Shown here piece after piece: positions 1 to 10,089 of a stretch of 64,000 bases of DNA. The stretch spans positions 8,929,967 to 8,993,966 of the forward strand of contig JABAKD010000015.1 in NCBI GenBank assembly GCA_012845835.1, in the 5' to 3' direction. Numbering within the stretch: the first letter of the stretch is position 1; the number at the start of each line of letters is the position of its first letter. This stretch comes from Undaria pinnatifida (Eukaryota > Sar > Phaeophyceae > Laminariales > Alariaceae). The notes below the pieces were generated by a model. That model was not told where the DNA came from. It searched no databases and saw nothing but the letters and a program-made list of their open reading frames with translations. A program made the translations under genes and the position numbers.

Positions 1-115
1 CCCCGAAGACGACGCTCGAACGAAGCGATTTGACCGAGAGATTCCAGTCCCGAGAATCCCATACTGAGGCCGAGACAAAAAAATATACTTACCAAATCCC
101 TGTCCCTTGAAAAAA
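1..115 (+). repeat. Dispersed repeat R4, copy 1 (cut by window start)
   Basis: The segment matches two later copies at 48955-49172 and 52430-52655. The shared core reads CCCCGAAGACGRCGCTCGAA, followed by a diverged 'cgaagc..tttgac' block and an 'ag..gagac(a/g)aaaa' purine tract. Only the distal half of the unit is inside the window. Its nature is unknown; no reading frame is conserved between the copies. Confidence 0.6.
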
Positions 116-554
116 TAATCATGTATAGACTATGCATATGTAGATCGGTGTATGATTAGTGCAAGAGCTTCCACCTGTTGGAGTGCAGGGGTCTGGCGTT
201 TTGGACCCTCGCTTTAGCTTGCGCATTCCTGGTAGTAGTGTGTAACATGGACGTTCGAAGGCCTTTGGGATCAAATATGCACCGCCCGACGCCTGATTGA
301 TGCAGAACGCCAGATCTGACTCGTCGGTAATCATTCGATCAATACATGTGCGTGAGTGTGTCTTTGCATTACGTCGAGAAGAGCAGAAGGGAGATCACAT
401 CGGAGCAGTAGCGATCGACGTCCACCGCATGTTCCATCATGACTCGACAACACTAATAATCCGTGCTTCAGGCCTGGGCTGGACGTCCGCCGGCCGGCCG
501 CATATACAGGGAGTACACCGGCACTTGCGCACAAATCCGGTAGACCCAAGTTTC
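116..554. other. No recognisable feature
   Basis: No gene, transposon protein or repeat shared with the rest of the window was seen. Short open frames exist on both strands, but none shows a known motif. Confidence 0.5.
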
Positions 555-830
555 CCACTTCAAACGTTAACCCACACTACAATAAGTGTTGTTTCACACA
601 CAAAAAGGATCAACTGCTGAGAGCGCCTAGCAACGGTACGCACATTTCGACGCAAGTCGAAGATGGACAAAAAGGCTGACTTCTTCGCGCGATAAAAAGC
701 GAAGGCAGGTACGGTGGTGGAGAGGGGGCAGGAGGGCCCGCGACCCTGGATCTGAGTTAATACTGGGAGAGGGCGGGAGTGGTGCGAGGATAATAAATGG
801 GATGGAAAACAATAAAAAAATATATATACA
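555..830 (+). repeat. Dispersed repeat R5, copy 1
   Basis: The block resembles 26575-26830. Both copies share the order 'gcgcctaccaa', 'ggtacgc', 'gtcga', 'gcgataaaaa', a purine-rich 'gagggcccgc', 'gatctgagtta' and 'gggagggcg'. Divergence is high, so these are old copies of an unidentified element. Confidence 0.5.
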
Positions 831-894
831 CTAGAATCCGCAGCAGATGTCACATGTCTGGTTCTGTTTCCTTCGATGGGGGTTGTGCAGTTTC

Positions 895-1105
895 CATTCG
901 CATAACAAGGTTGAACGTCTTATTTCTGTTGACCCTGTCATTAGCAGGGGAGTCACCCACATGTATCCTTCGCGAGAGTACATACACACGCCCTAACATG
1001 CGCGATCGGACTATCACACGCAGCCTGCCACGTTGAGTTTTGATCAAAACTATTTTTGGTCGATCTCACAGCCGAGTTCTATTTTTTTATTTCTCAAGTA
1101 CATTG
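895..1105 (-). repeat. R1 repeat, diverged copy
   Basis: This minus-strand copy of R1 is recognised by 'ctgttgaccctg', 'gggagtc', 'cgcgatcgga' with 'tatcacac' after it, and 'gatctcacagc'. These marks keep the same order as in well preserved reverse copies such as 52020-52260. Many substitutions make it one of the oldest copies here. Confidence 0.55.
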
Positions 1106-1109
1106 TCTA

Positions 1110-2090
1110 CATATCCAACGATAGAGATGTGCACACATACGTAAATGTGAAGTATTATCTTTGTTTTTTTTGGTTCGCTTCTCTCCGGCAGACGAGTGTT
1201 TTCTTCTTGCACTTTCGGCGGCGGGGCAAGCTAGCCTGCCGTAGGTACATTATGAAGCATGTCCGGATCTCGCCCGAGCTCCGTGGCGGCGTTCGGCGCA
1301 TTGAAGGTCGCTTAGCTGGCTCTATTTGGCACGGGATTGCGTTCCGCCTGCCTGAGACTCGAGCAGGTCACTTGGAACACGCCAGTTGTTTTCCAAGTAT
1401 TGATGTTTGGAAAAACTTTTTCAATCCTTGTCGTTCGTTGTTTTGTTCGAAAAAAAATGGTCCAGTACTCAACTAACCTCAGCAGCGGCACATTGCCAGC
1501 ATCAGCAACCGCTCTAACTAACGTAACTTCAGCAGCAGCAGCAGCAGCACAAACGCCGTAGTAGCAACATACAGCAGTAGTAGCAGCAATATACAAATGT
1601 GTGGATCGAATTAGTGTGGGGTTTGGGGGCGCGCCGCCCTGGGCAGTTTCGCCCCCGGATCTCGACGAGTGGGTGCGTGGGCACGAATGCAGAACAAGGT
1701 AAACAGCCTGCGCTCTCCTGTCGCGCGGGCGGCCGCTCGTGGAGGCAGGAGCAAAAACGTTTGTGGGCGTGGTTGACCCGGTATTTTTTTTCCTCTTGTG
1801 GGGTAACCAGACATATCCGAATATAAGGACCGTTTCTACTTGAACGAAAACATATATCCCGGTAATGTATTTCCGGATAGAGCAGATGCAGCAGGAGGCT
1901 GGCAGGTAGAGGCCGGGAGCAGCCGAGGGTTGGAACGAGCGCCACAGAGTACGGCTTGCATCCCTTCGCGCGGGAGGTGGGGTTCGCAGGGACATAGAGC
2001 GGGAAGAGCTCAGAAGATGGCGCCGACCGCGACGAGAGCGGCAGGCATCGCGAGCGCAGCACGCACGCGCGTCTCGACCAGGACAAAAAA
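1110..2090. other. GC-rich stretch with long unassigned open frames
   Basis: Two overlapping minus-strand frames (1312-2112, 266 codons; 1529-2125, 198 codons) stay open through GC-rich sequence. They overlap each other on the same strand and show no domain, so at most one could be real. A short (CAG)n tract lies at 1531-1549. I do not recognise a gene. Confidence 0.3.
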
Positions 2091-2390
2091 TATTTGGGCA
2101 GAGTGGAACCATGGGCAGGGTTCAAGGATACATAACTCCTTACTTACGATAGCGAAACTCAGGTGTTCGCCCAAAAAAATGATTTTGGGCAGAGTGGAAC
2201 CATGGGTATATTTGGTCAGAGTGGAACCATGGGTAGGGTTCAAGGATACATACCTCCTTCTTAACTATAGCGAAACTCAGGTGTTCGCCCAAATACTTGT
2301 TTTGGGCAGAGTGGAACCATGGATAGGTTTCAAGGATATATAACTCCTTGTTAGCGATGGACAAACTCAGGTATATACACGGTTCTACTT
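2091..2390 (+). repeat. ~95-bp tandem repeat with TTTGGGC / GCCCAAA boundaries
   Basis: About three units carry GGGCAGAGTGGAACCATGG, 'gggttcaaggata(c/t)ata', 'ctcctt', 'agcgaaactcaggtgttcgcccaaa'. A short half-unit (2207-2232) lies between two full ones. Each unit ends in GCCCAAA and the next starts with TTTGGGC, so every junction can form a small stem. Confidence 0.8.
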
Positions 2391-2412
2391 CAGCATTCGC
2401 CACGCGCCCAGA

Positions 2413-2905
2413 ATGACATGTGATTGCCTGGGTGGAGCGGTTCTAGGTCTGTCGCTATTATCGTACACACATATCATACACACATACATTGCTGACCACA
2501 TGCATGAAGTAGTGGCGGGTTCAGGCGAGAACACTATCGATCTAGCTTTACTTTCTACCGGGATAAACGAGGAATACATCAAGGATTCGGCTCGCCTCAA
2601 ACGCAGCAGTACCAAAAGCGTTGAACACTACCTTCGCCTCATCGAAAATCATGCCGCTTATGCCACATATACCGAAATTACTGCCGCCAACCAATTAATT
2701 ATTGTACTTCCAAGAGCGACTGACACTGGCTGGTCAACCCCATCCATTACCATCAAGTGCGAACACCTTTTTGTGACGTACTACTGCAACATAGCAACGA
2801 GCACTATTCCATGTACGGTACACAGCATCCACTGACCACAAATAAATCGTGCGGGCGTACGTCATTACAACGCGCACCCGCCGCTATCACACTCATCCCG
2901 CTGAG
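2413..2905 (+). pseudogene. OTU-like cysteine protease fragment (C-terminal half)
   Basis: OTU-family enzymes are deubiquitinating cysteine proteases and are often carried by transposons. A 140-codon frame contains SVEHYLRLIENHAAYATYTE followed by ITAANQL. It parallels the segment of the better OTU copy at 18986-19640 that reads SVEEYLHL, then AYATNVELVAATQL. The catalytic-His segment, seen as HYAS in that copy, is present here as NEHYSMYG but in another frame (2757-2960). The N-terminal half with the catalytic Cys is missing. At least one frameshift is needed, so this is a dead remnant. The OTU assignment is inferred from pairwise likeness to the second copy. Confidence 0.55.
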
Positions 2906-3119
2906 CACTACTCATTTTTTGGGGCAATGCAATAGCTCATGCCACACGTTTCTTCTATGACGAGCGGTGGGGTTTATTTATGTGAGTACGCGTAACACAC
3001 TATAGTTGGGGGAATATTTATACGTGCTTTACCGGTGTGTCCCTTTTCGCCTTGCGGCGCCGCCGAGATTTCACGTTACACACATCCCAAAGGGGAACCT
3101 TGAACGTATACAGACTTGC

Positions 3120-3535
3120 TCAAATGCCCCACCTAACATATAAATCACCTCATTATCGTTCTAGAGCCATCCATGCCGCTGCTCCAATTCATCCCCCCCC
3201 TCCCGCAACGCCCCCCTCTCCCCCACTACCCACATCATCGCCTAGGCCCAGCACCACGCGTATAGCAAAACCTCTACATCTAAATGCTGTTGAAAACCTT
3301 CCCCCCCCCCCCGCTCACCCCCTCGAACGCTCCGCCCTTTTCTCACTGGTTGTACGACTTACAGGATATACATGATAAACCGATGCATTCGATCCAAAAG
3401 CGTCAGATTTATCCCCTTCAAGGATATATATTATCCACGCTCATTTTGAGTGCCCCCCCCCCCCCGCTCCCTCTTGTTCAAACCCATGCCCCCACGCCTT
3501 TGAAAACTCGGCCCTCCCCTCACCGATTATAAGAC
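3120..3535 (-). repeat. Reverse copy of satellite-type unit and R1 modules with C tracts
   Basis: Read on the minus strand this gives the marks of the ~320-bp units at 28-31 kb ('ggtgctgggcctaggcgat', G tract, 'ggcatggatggctct', 'gataatgaggtgat'). It continues with two R1 accessory modules that share 'ggggataaat..gacg' and a G tract. It is the minus-strand partner of the R1 copy that follows. Confidence 0.65.
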
Positions 3536-3785
3536 TTACGGGATACACTTGATAAGATGACGCATTTCCATCAACAGCGATCCGATTTTGTTCCCAAAAA
3601 ACCCTTTTAAAATTTCCGCGCACAGGCTGACTAACATCACCCTGTTGACCCTGATAGCTACACTGTAGTTCCAAGGGGAATCGCCGACGTATATCCTTAA
3701 TGAGGGCACACAACCCGTAATACGCGCGATCAGAGTATCGCACACAGCTTGCAAACACTATTTTCGACAAAATCTTCAATCTCAC
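3536..3785 (-). repeat. R1 repeat, reverse copy
   Basis: It contains the R1 marks in reverse orientation: 'ctgactaacatcaccctgtt', 'gatagctacactgtagttcc', 'gccgacgtatatccttaatg', 'cagcttgcaaa', 'aatcttcaatctcac'. The start of the unit ('ctccagctg') is degraded at 3783. Confidence 0.75.
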
Positions 3786-4349
3786 TGTAGTGTATTTATG
3801 TTTTTATTATATATTTATAAATGTATATGATACTGTACAATAGTATAATCCTGGCACTAAGCAGGGAGTGCCCAAGAAGATCAACAAAAAAGTGAGATGC
3901 TCACTTTTGGGGGAGACTCGAGAAAATTGGACTAAGAAATCGTGTTCAGCGAGAAGCGCTATCCCATACAATCAATAGCCTATGCTCAAGGTTGTTTAAG
4001 GATTGTGTCACAATTCGAATCTGAGGCTCACTCCGAAAGTAAATAGTAGGAGTTTCTTGTTGGTAGGCCTATCTATGCTGTATAAATAGATGGAATGGAC
4101 ACAAAAAAGAAACACTTGTCGGCCCAAGCTTGTATATATCATACTCTACCGGCGTTCCGACAAGCAGCAGTGGCTCCATAAGGAACGAAACTGAAACAAT
4201 TACACGGAGAATCAACTACACTCGAGATATGCTGTGCTTAAAATGTTGGTTGTGAAGTCGACATGTGATACTCGTAGACTAAGCTTAGTGTAGGACCACA
4301 CCCCGGCCTTTTGAAATACGAAATCTACAACAACATAATATTTCATAGT
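3786..4349. other. No recognisable feature
   Basis: This AT-richer stretch has no long frame, no repeat shared with the window and no RNA-like fold that I can support. It borders the TA target site of the transposon starting at 4352. Confidence 0.5.
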
Positions 4350-4351
4350 TA

Positions 4352-4530
4352 CAGTAGTACTGGGCCCTCTATCGTGCCGTGGTGTCCTGAGATTCGACCG
4401 GCAATGTACCGGGCACAGGAACTATTCAGAGTGGTCCTTTAATAGTGCCGGTCCGGCACTATTAAGGTTTCAGATACCCCTCATTTGTGCCGAACCGGCA
4501 CGACTGAGGAGGGTTCAGATTTCATGGTGT
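4352..4530 (+). repeat. Left terminal and subterminal repeats of transposon A
   Basis: After the inverted terminus come back-to-back copies of AATAGTGCCGG and CCGGCACTATTAAGG near 4440-4470, then 'gtgccgaaccggcacgactgagg' near 4487. The other end (10625-10790) has the same motif set. Such subterminal arrays are usual transposase-binding regions in DNA transposons; that role is inferred here. Confidence 0.65.
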
Positions 4531-4581
4531 GGCGCTCACTCTTTGCGGGGCCAACCGAGGGTACGAAATGGATTAAAATTA

Positions 4582-4582
<1 letters not shown>

Positions 4583-4618
<36 letters not shown>

Positions 4619-4905
4619 CTTGCTGCTGTTGTTGTTGATGTTGTTGTTCTCACATTGAACGCATAATCAAGTCCGTGGTCACAGGACAGGCTCCATTCAC
4701 TCTGGAGCTGAGGAATACCCCAGGGAAAAACACAAACAACCCAAGCAAGGTGGTACACGCATATATCACAGATGACGCAATTCATGCCTCCACCGGAATC
4801 ATATAAAAGTGAAATCGGGAGTCTGTCTACGATGTGCCAGGTCCATACCGGTGCATACGTATCATTACTCACGCCTTGAGAAACCGACCATACCGATTTT
4901 TGTAT
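4583..4905 (-). repeat. (CAA)n-tailed SINE-like repeat S2
   Basis: On the minus strand the unit runs from 'ggtttctcaaggcgtgagta' through 'ggcacatcgtagac', 'ttatatgattcc', 'gcatgaattgcgtca', 'ggggtattcctcagctccag', 'cctgtgaccacggacttgat' to a (CAA)n tract (here a TTG run at 4583-4620). Other copies: 11160, 17255, 19712, 21225 and 26130. A 3' microsatellite tail suggests a non-autonomous retroposon. I could not see a convincing pol III A/B box pair. Confidence 0.7.
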
Positions 4906-4924
4906 TAATAGTGGACGGAGCTAA

Positions 4925-5310
4925 GTCTCAATCCTCGTTGCCCTCCTTCGATGTTGCAACATAAAAAAATGACAAAACTGAAAAAGAAACTGCGACAAGA
5001 AGCGCACTGCCAAAAACTAAACAATCATGTTCTGTACCCCCTGCCGTTACTACGTCGGGACAGACTGTCTCATGTCTGCCTGGCGCACCCGCTTAGCTGA
5101 ATGCGCTGCGATCATCGCCATCTTCGCTTTCGTTACGTAGGACGCCGCGTCTCCGTTGCCACTCTCCACTGCTGCCGCTTCCAGTACGCCGAAATAAGAC
5201 CACAGCTCATCATAAGCCGGTGGAGCACGGCGCTTGCGCCCCGTGTTCTCATGGCCACCGCCCTCCTTCTCTTCGTCCTTCTCGTCGCTACATCCTCCTG
5301 TGAAGACGTC
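4925..5310 (-). repeat. Duplicate of the Cys-rich ORF 3' half (copy left of the Copia element)
   Basis: This ~380-bp block is near-identical in the same orientation to 10090-10466. On the minus strand both encode the ORF C-terminus (RRAPPAYDEL, then FGVL.AAAVESGNGDAA) and its downstream sequence. The likeness stops abruptly at about 5308. The two copies lie on either side of the Copia remnant. Confidence 0.8.
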
Positions 5311-5364
5311 TGTGGAGTAGGTTGGTACGTGTAGCGCCCCGGTGGTGGTGTAGGTGGAGGAAAA

Positions 5365-5605
5365 AGGTGGCGTAATAGCCGGTGATCGGTGAACTACGAA
5401 CTACTAACTAAGGCGCGTGTGATAACCCGATTTACCTGTGTGGTGGAGCGTGATAACTCAGCTGTGATAACCCAGAAATGAAACTCGGACCTGTGGCGTG
5501 GTAGCCGGGATGTAAAAACATAGGCGTGGTAGCCGTGTAGTGGTGAAGGCGTAATAGCCCTTGCAATATAGATGGGGCGTGGTAGCCCTTGGCGTGGTAG
5601 CCGTA
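5365..5605. repeat. Cluster of GGCGTGGTAGCC-type 12-mers
   Basis: About nine close relatives of GGCGTGGTAGCC / GGCGTAATAGCC / CGTGATAACCC occur within 240 bp, at roughly 5369, 5416, 5450, 5463, 5496, 5524, 5549, 5576 and 5591. Spacing is irregular (13-47 bp). The outer GGC..GCC can pair. It lies just past the 3' side of the Copia remnant and could be part of a long terminal repeat or a protein-binding cluster; neither is shown. Confidence 0.65.
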
Positions 5606-6125
5606 TAAGAGACACAGAGAAGACACAAGGTAGAGGCAAAAATAGAGTCGAAAAATAGAATGATATTATCAGGGCACGTAAAAACCCACAACACAAAATC
5701 CCGTTGTGGAGATCCATCCCACACATATTATACGAAACCCCCAAAATTCTCCGATCCATCTTTTCGACGGATTCTTGTTTGCAATCTGACAATGGAGTGA
5801 GTACGTCCAACAGCCCCCCTACTTGCAACATTGTCATGTTTTTTCCAGATTACCTTGTCAAAACGTACATTCCCAGAAACCAAAATACTGCAGAGTTTTT
5901 CTTTACTCAAGTCCAGAAAAAAAAAGGTTTCATTTGCAAAAACACTCAAATCCATTCTCATCACATCCATGACCATTAAAACTCAAACACTTTTCAGTAT
6001 TTTCCATCGACCAATTTGAATGGAAGTCTTTGAACCCCCATAAAGATACATCAGAAACAACACAAAGAAACATGAAAGAAATAGAAGGTAAAAAAATTCA
6101 AACACTAGTCGAGAGAGAAATCAAA
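5606..6125. other. Downstream flank of the Copia RNase H frame
   Basis: On the minus strand the RNase H stop is followed by an AT-rich stretch with 'ttatgggggttcaaag' near 6030-6050, which could be a polypurine tract. A matching long terminal repeat on the other side was not found, so no LTR is claimed. Confidence 0.35.
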
Positions 6126-6590
6126 TCAAATCATCACTATATCCCGGTGAAATTCAAACTCACTCTCATGTAACGCCTTGGTGAAGAAGTCAGCGTGCTG
6201 GTACTGCGACGCTACGTGGATAATTTCGACCTCTTTCCTTTCTACCAGTTCCCTCAAAAAGTGATGCATCACGTCAATGTGCTTCGAGTTCGAATTCGAA
6301 ATCAGGTGCTTTGCGATTTGGATGGCACCCTCGTTATCCTCATACATGGCAATGCACGGCATCCTTGCCTTCAGCAACATAAAACACCAAACTTGCCTAA
6401 AAAAAAACATCTCCTTCGCCATGTCCGACATAGCCACATACTCCGCCTGAGTAGTCGAGAGAGTCACACACTTCTGCGTCTTGGAGTACCACGAAACAGG
6501 CCCACCCGGACACATCACTACCCCCCCCGACACGCTTCTCCTGCCCGTACTGCGCGAAGCATAGTCGACATCTATCTGCAAACGAAATCA
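6126..6590 (-). pseudogene. Copia RNase H domain
   Basis: RNase H degrades the RNA strand of the RNA:DNA hybrid during reverse transcription. The frame shows DVDYASRSTGRRSVSGGVV (first acidic residue), LSTTQAEYVAM (Glu) and YEDNEGAIQIA (Asp), then SKHIDVMHHFLRE and a closing ADFFTKAL, which is the typical Copia end. The reading frame is open for about 151 codons. The catalytic residues look intact, so this is the youngest-looking part of the element. Confidence 0.92.
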
Positions 6591-6629
6591 AACTAATCCC
6601 CGTCAATGTCCCCTTCTAAAAGCAAATCC

Positions 6630-7690
6630 TAAATCAACTCGTCCCCATTTGCATACCCTAGTATACTACGTGCCACTTTCCAGTGGATCAGCTTCGGCGC
6701 ACTGCAGTACCTTGCTACTGACCTTTCTGAATTCGCGATATCCGGCCTGGTCAACAAGGCAATCCACAAAAGCGCACCGATCACCTCTCGGAAAGGAAAC
6801 AGAACATTCGGCTCGTCAACATCAAAATCCCAAAGCCTCCAAGGTGAGGAATCGGGATAGCGATGCCCCATTCCACACGATACTTCTCTCCCAATTCTTC
6901 CGTGTACGTCTGTTGCGAAATAGTCAACCTCCCTGCCTCTCTGTCTCTCTCGTAATAGAACCCCGAGTACCACTTGAGCTCGCCCAACAACATAACTGAA
7001 ACGAGACGTCCGAGATCCTTACCGAACTGATCACACCTTCCTTCTTTCCCACGGCAAAAATATCATCAACATGCACCACTAGGTGCATCACTACTTTCCC
7101 CCCTTCAACCAAACGAAAAACACACGAATCAGCCAAGCACTGCACAAACCCCAAAGCCAGAAGACACTTCCTCAGTAATGCATACCACTGTCTGGATGCC
7201 TGTCTCAAACCATAAAGACTCTTGCTCAGCTTCACAACCTTCCCTGACAATGAACCACACCCTTCTGGCAATCGCCTATAAACATCCTCGGCAAGATCTG
7301 CCCTCACAAAAAGCCTGGTCTATAACGAAATGGCACAACTCTAGGTCATGTTCCAACGCCAACGCAGCCAACATATGGACACCGGACGAAGCAACAGTAG
7401 GCGCGTACAAATCTCCACCCAAGGTCAATATACTCTCTCTGCATGTCAACCCTAGCTACAAGTCTCGCCTTCGCTTTCGTAGGCCAACCAAATTGATCAA
7501 CCTTCTAATCAAAAATAAGCTTGCTACTGATCAGGTTGTCTTTTCGTTGCTACTCGTGAACAATTTCGAACGTCCCTTCTTCAAGCAAACCGAACACTTC
7601 ACGCTTAGCCGCGTCCATAACCTGTCCGCCATGCTCACCGTCACGCACCTCCCTGAACGTCTTTGGTACGCGGAGGTCCTTGGCGTATCA
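6630..7690 (-). pseudogene. Copia reverse transcriptase domain, frameshifted
   Basis: The RT copies element RNA into DNA. Visible blocks in order: FVRADLAEDVYRRLPEG near 7290, LYGLRQASRQWYALL near 7190, the active-site strand LVVHVDDIFAVG near 7060 (HVDD replaces the usual YVDD), LLGELKWYSGFYYERD near 6960, and IGALLWIALLTRPDIA near 6750. The N-terminal part (about 7690-7310) is recognisable but carries stops and shifts. At least three frame changes are needed, so it is not functional. Confidence 0.88.
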
Positions 7691-8299
7691 GAGAGGCATG
7701 TCGGGCCGCAGGTGAGAGGGGCGCATCTCGCGAAGAGCTGCGTCGACATTCTCCCGCGTGGCGAGTCGCGACGCAAGGCCGAGCGGCACACCCCGTCCCG
7801 ACGGCCCAAGCGACCAAATGTTACCCCCGCTCTCCCCCCCGCCCGTGGTGTCGTATGGCGGTGCGCCTTTGCTCTCCTCCACGCCCCCCGACCCCGCATG
7901 CTGCTTGCCTGCGCCCCCCAGCTCACCAGATCCGTGCCCCTGCAGGAGCACTCGTTTCGCCTTCAAAGCCCGCTGGTTGGCCAGCAGCGACAGCAGCACA
8001 TCCTCCCCCGCATAAAATAGGAGTCCTACCCCGTGGTCGAGCGACGTCGCCTCCGGCAGCGGCGTAGATACCGCTTTATCCGGCACGCCTGAAAGCTGAC
8101 GCCCCTCCGACCTGGTCCTTCCCGGCACGCGCTCATCGCCCCTCTCACCCAGCATCCTCGTCGCATGGGGGGCGAGCAGCGAAGAATATCCTGCGGCGAC
8201 CGGCGGCAGCTGTCTCCGCCGGTGATGGCGATGACGATGTCGTCGAGCCGGCGTCCTCGATGGAAAAGAGAGACATCTCCGGCATCGACAAACATGTGT
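7691..8299 (-). pseudogene. Copia inter-domain linker, low complexity
   Basis: Between the RT start and the repetitive spacer the minus strand stays largely open but has no domain. It holds Gly/Ser/Arg-rich sequence such as GHGSGELGGAGKQHAG. This matches the poorly conserved linker between integrase and RT in Copia polyproteins. Confidence 0.5.
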
Positions 8300-8910
8300 C
8301 AGGCGGTGTGTGAGCGCTGGGCGAGTGCGCAGGCGGCGGACCGGCAGCGGCGGGCGGCATAGCAGCCGGTCCGGGCGGCAGCGAGGTGTGAGCGCTGGGT
8401 GAGTGCGCGGAAGGCGGTGATGGCGATTGCAGCGGTGGTGGCGGTCAGGTGGCTGCTGCAGGCGGTGTACCTGCAGTGGCAGGCGGCTTCGAGCGAGGGG
8501 TGTGAGCGCTGGGTGAGTGCCCGGGCGGCGGACCGGCAACGGCGGGCGGAATACCAGATGGTCCGGTCGGCGGCGAGGTGTAAACACTGGGTGAGTGCGC
8601 GGGCGGCGGACCGGCAGCGATAGGCGGCAAAGTAGTCGGTCCGGGTGGCGGCGAGGTGTAGGCGCTGGGTGAGTGCGCGAGCAGCGGACCAGCAGCGGCG
8701 GGCGGCATAGCAGTCGGTCCGGATGGCGGCGAGGTGTGAGCGCTGGGTGAGTGCGCGGGCAGCGGACCAGCAGCGGTGGGCGGCATACCAGTCGGTCCGG
8801 GCGCCCGCGAGGTGTGAGCGCTGGGTGAGTGCGCGGGAAGCGGACCGGCAGCGGTGGGTGGCATACCAGTCGGTCCGGGCGGCGGCGACATGTAGCGCAG
8901 AGTGAGTGCG
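8300..8910 (-). repeat. 78-bp in-frame minisatellite in the Copia integrase-RT spacer
   Basis: About eight units begin near 8308, 8390, 8503, 8584, 8662, 8739, 8817 and 8895; most are 77-81 bp apart and one interval is 113 bp. In one minus-strand frame five units encode a 26-residue motif of the form PPxGPTxMPPxAAG, then PxPAHSPSAHTS. A unit length that is a multiple of three keeps the polyprotein frame, as expected for a tolerated flexible linker. Confidence 0.85.
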
Positions 8911-9059
8911 CGGGCAGCGGACCGGCAGTGCGGGCGGCGTCGAGGCAATCTCGAATGACCCCCCCGGCGGCGTGGGCTGTGCTGGCGCGGAAGGGGCAGT
9001 ACTGACCGCCCCCCCCCCCCCCACTGTGACAGCGGCGCCCATGTAACGTTGCGAGAGTA

Positions 9060-9950
9060 GCATACGGGCCCTTTGTCATCCCTGCGTACTATTACACAGC
9101 AGTCGGCATGGTTGTCGCCCGCGTTGTGAAAGTAGCACGGCACTGCCTTGTCGTCCAGCTTCGACCCCCTCTCCCGGTACATGAAACCATACTGAAAAAA
9201 CGGCACCACCAAGAATGCACCGTTCATGCCGGTGAACAGCTCCTGCGGCGACGCGCGACCGGGGTTTGAAGGGGAAGCAGCCTGGGTGAGCTTCTGGGCG
9301 GCATCCTTTGTCGATTCTGCCTAGAGCTTGTCCCCGTGAGCATCCAAGCCGCGAACACACGAGAACCCCCCTGGCCCCAAGCGTCGCTCTGCGGCGCGGC
9401 GAGATGCCATGGCGACTTTGTTGCAACGCTGGATTACATTCTCCAATACCCCATTGTATTGCTGCGCTCCGGGGGGGGAGTGCTGCACGGCGATTCCCAT
9501 GGAGCAGAAGTCACGGAAGTCCTTGCTGGTCCAGAGCGAATCGCAGTCGCCACGGACACCCCGGAATTTCGTCCCCGCCTTGTGGCGCAGGTCGACGATA
9601 CACCGCCGGAAGACGGCCACGGCGTCAGACTTGCAACGCAGGGCGTAGTTTGCAATGCAGCCCGTTGCAGCATCGACAGCATAGAACATGTAGTGGTTGC
9701 CGCCCATGGTGGTAGTGTACGGGCCGCACACGTCGATATGTAGGAGATCGCCAGGCGCCTTCCCCGCTCGTCCCTCGCTTTGCTTCGGCACGTCCGCTCG
9801 CCTCCCCCTCGCCGGTATGCACGTAGTGCAGGGTTCCATCCGTCCGGTAAGGGTGATCCCTCGCTGCCGAGCAGATTCCCTCTAAATAGGTTCGGACAAG
9901 TGGCCGGCGCGGTCATGGAACACGTTAATATCGACTCGCTTGCGATCGTT
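9060..9950 (-). pseudogene. Copia GAG-pre-integrase and integrase
   Basis: Integrase inserts the cDNA into the genome. From high to low coordinates: zinc motif with FHDRAGHLSEPI and MEPCTTCIPARG (HHCC; one stop follows SEPI), then LLHIDVCGPYTTTMGG (first Asp), GVRGDCDSLWTS (second Asp) and YNGVLENVIQRC (Glu), giving the DDE triad. The C-terminal strand segment YRERGSKLDDKAVPCYF, then CYSRNVTW, corresponds to the Copia 'RSKLD..A..C.F.G' block. Triad residues are present, but stops and shifts are scattered. Confidence 0.92.
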
Positions 9951-10089
9951 GCCAACATGGAAAGGGTTTTTCCCTGGGCCCAAAATGGCCAGTGCACACT
10001 CTTCACTCTCTCTATCTTGCATCATACGGTCGAAAATGTCCCATTCTACGGCATACGCCTCAGTTTGCTGGTCAGAAATGCGCCTCAGT

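Larger units (their letters stand above)
6126..10075 (-). mobile_element. Decayed Ty1/Copia retrotransposon, gag and LTRs not found
   Basis: Reading minus strand from high to low coordinates the order is GAG-pre-integrase zinc motif, integrase core, integrase C-terminal strand, a repetitive spacer, reverse transcriptase, RNase H. Integrase before RT is the Copia (Pseudoviridae-like) order. Several frameshifts and in-frame stops break the polyprotein. No capsid sequence is seen beyond about 10075, where transposon A sequence begins, so the element is 5'-truncated or inserted in a truncated form. Confidence 0.9.

Noticed and set aside
1312-2112. 266-codon minus-strand open frame
   Set aside because: No domain, an overlapping 198-codon frame on the same strand, and base bias. 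Kept only as an uncertain stretch.
7688-9079. 463-codon minus-strand open frame rich in His, Pro and Arg
   Set aside because: It runs through the Copia spacer minisatellite in a frame other than the one that carries the integrase C-terminus and the 26-residue repeat. It is open because the repeat is GC-rich.
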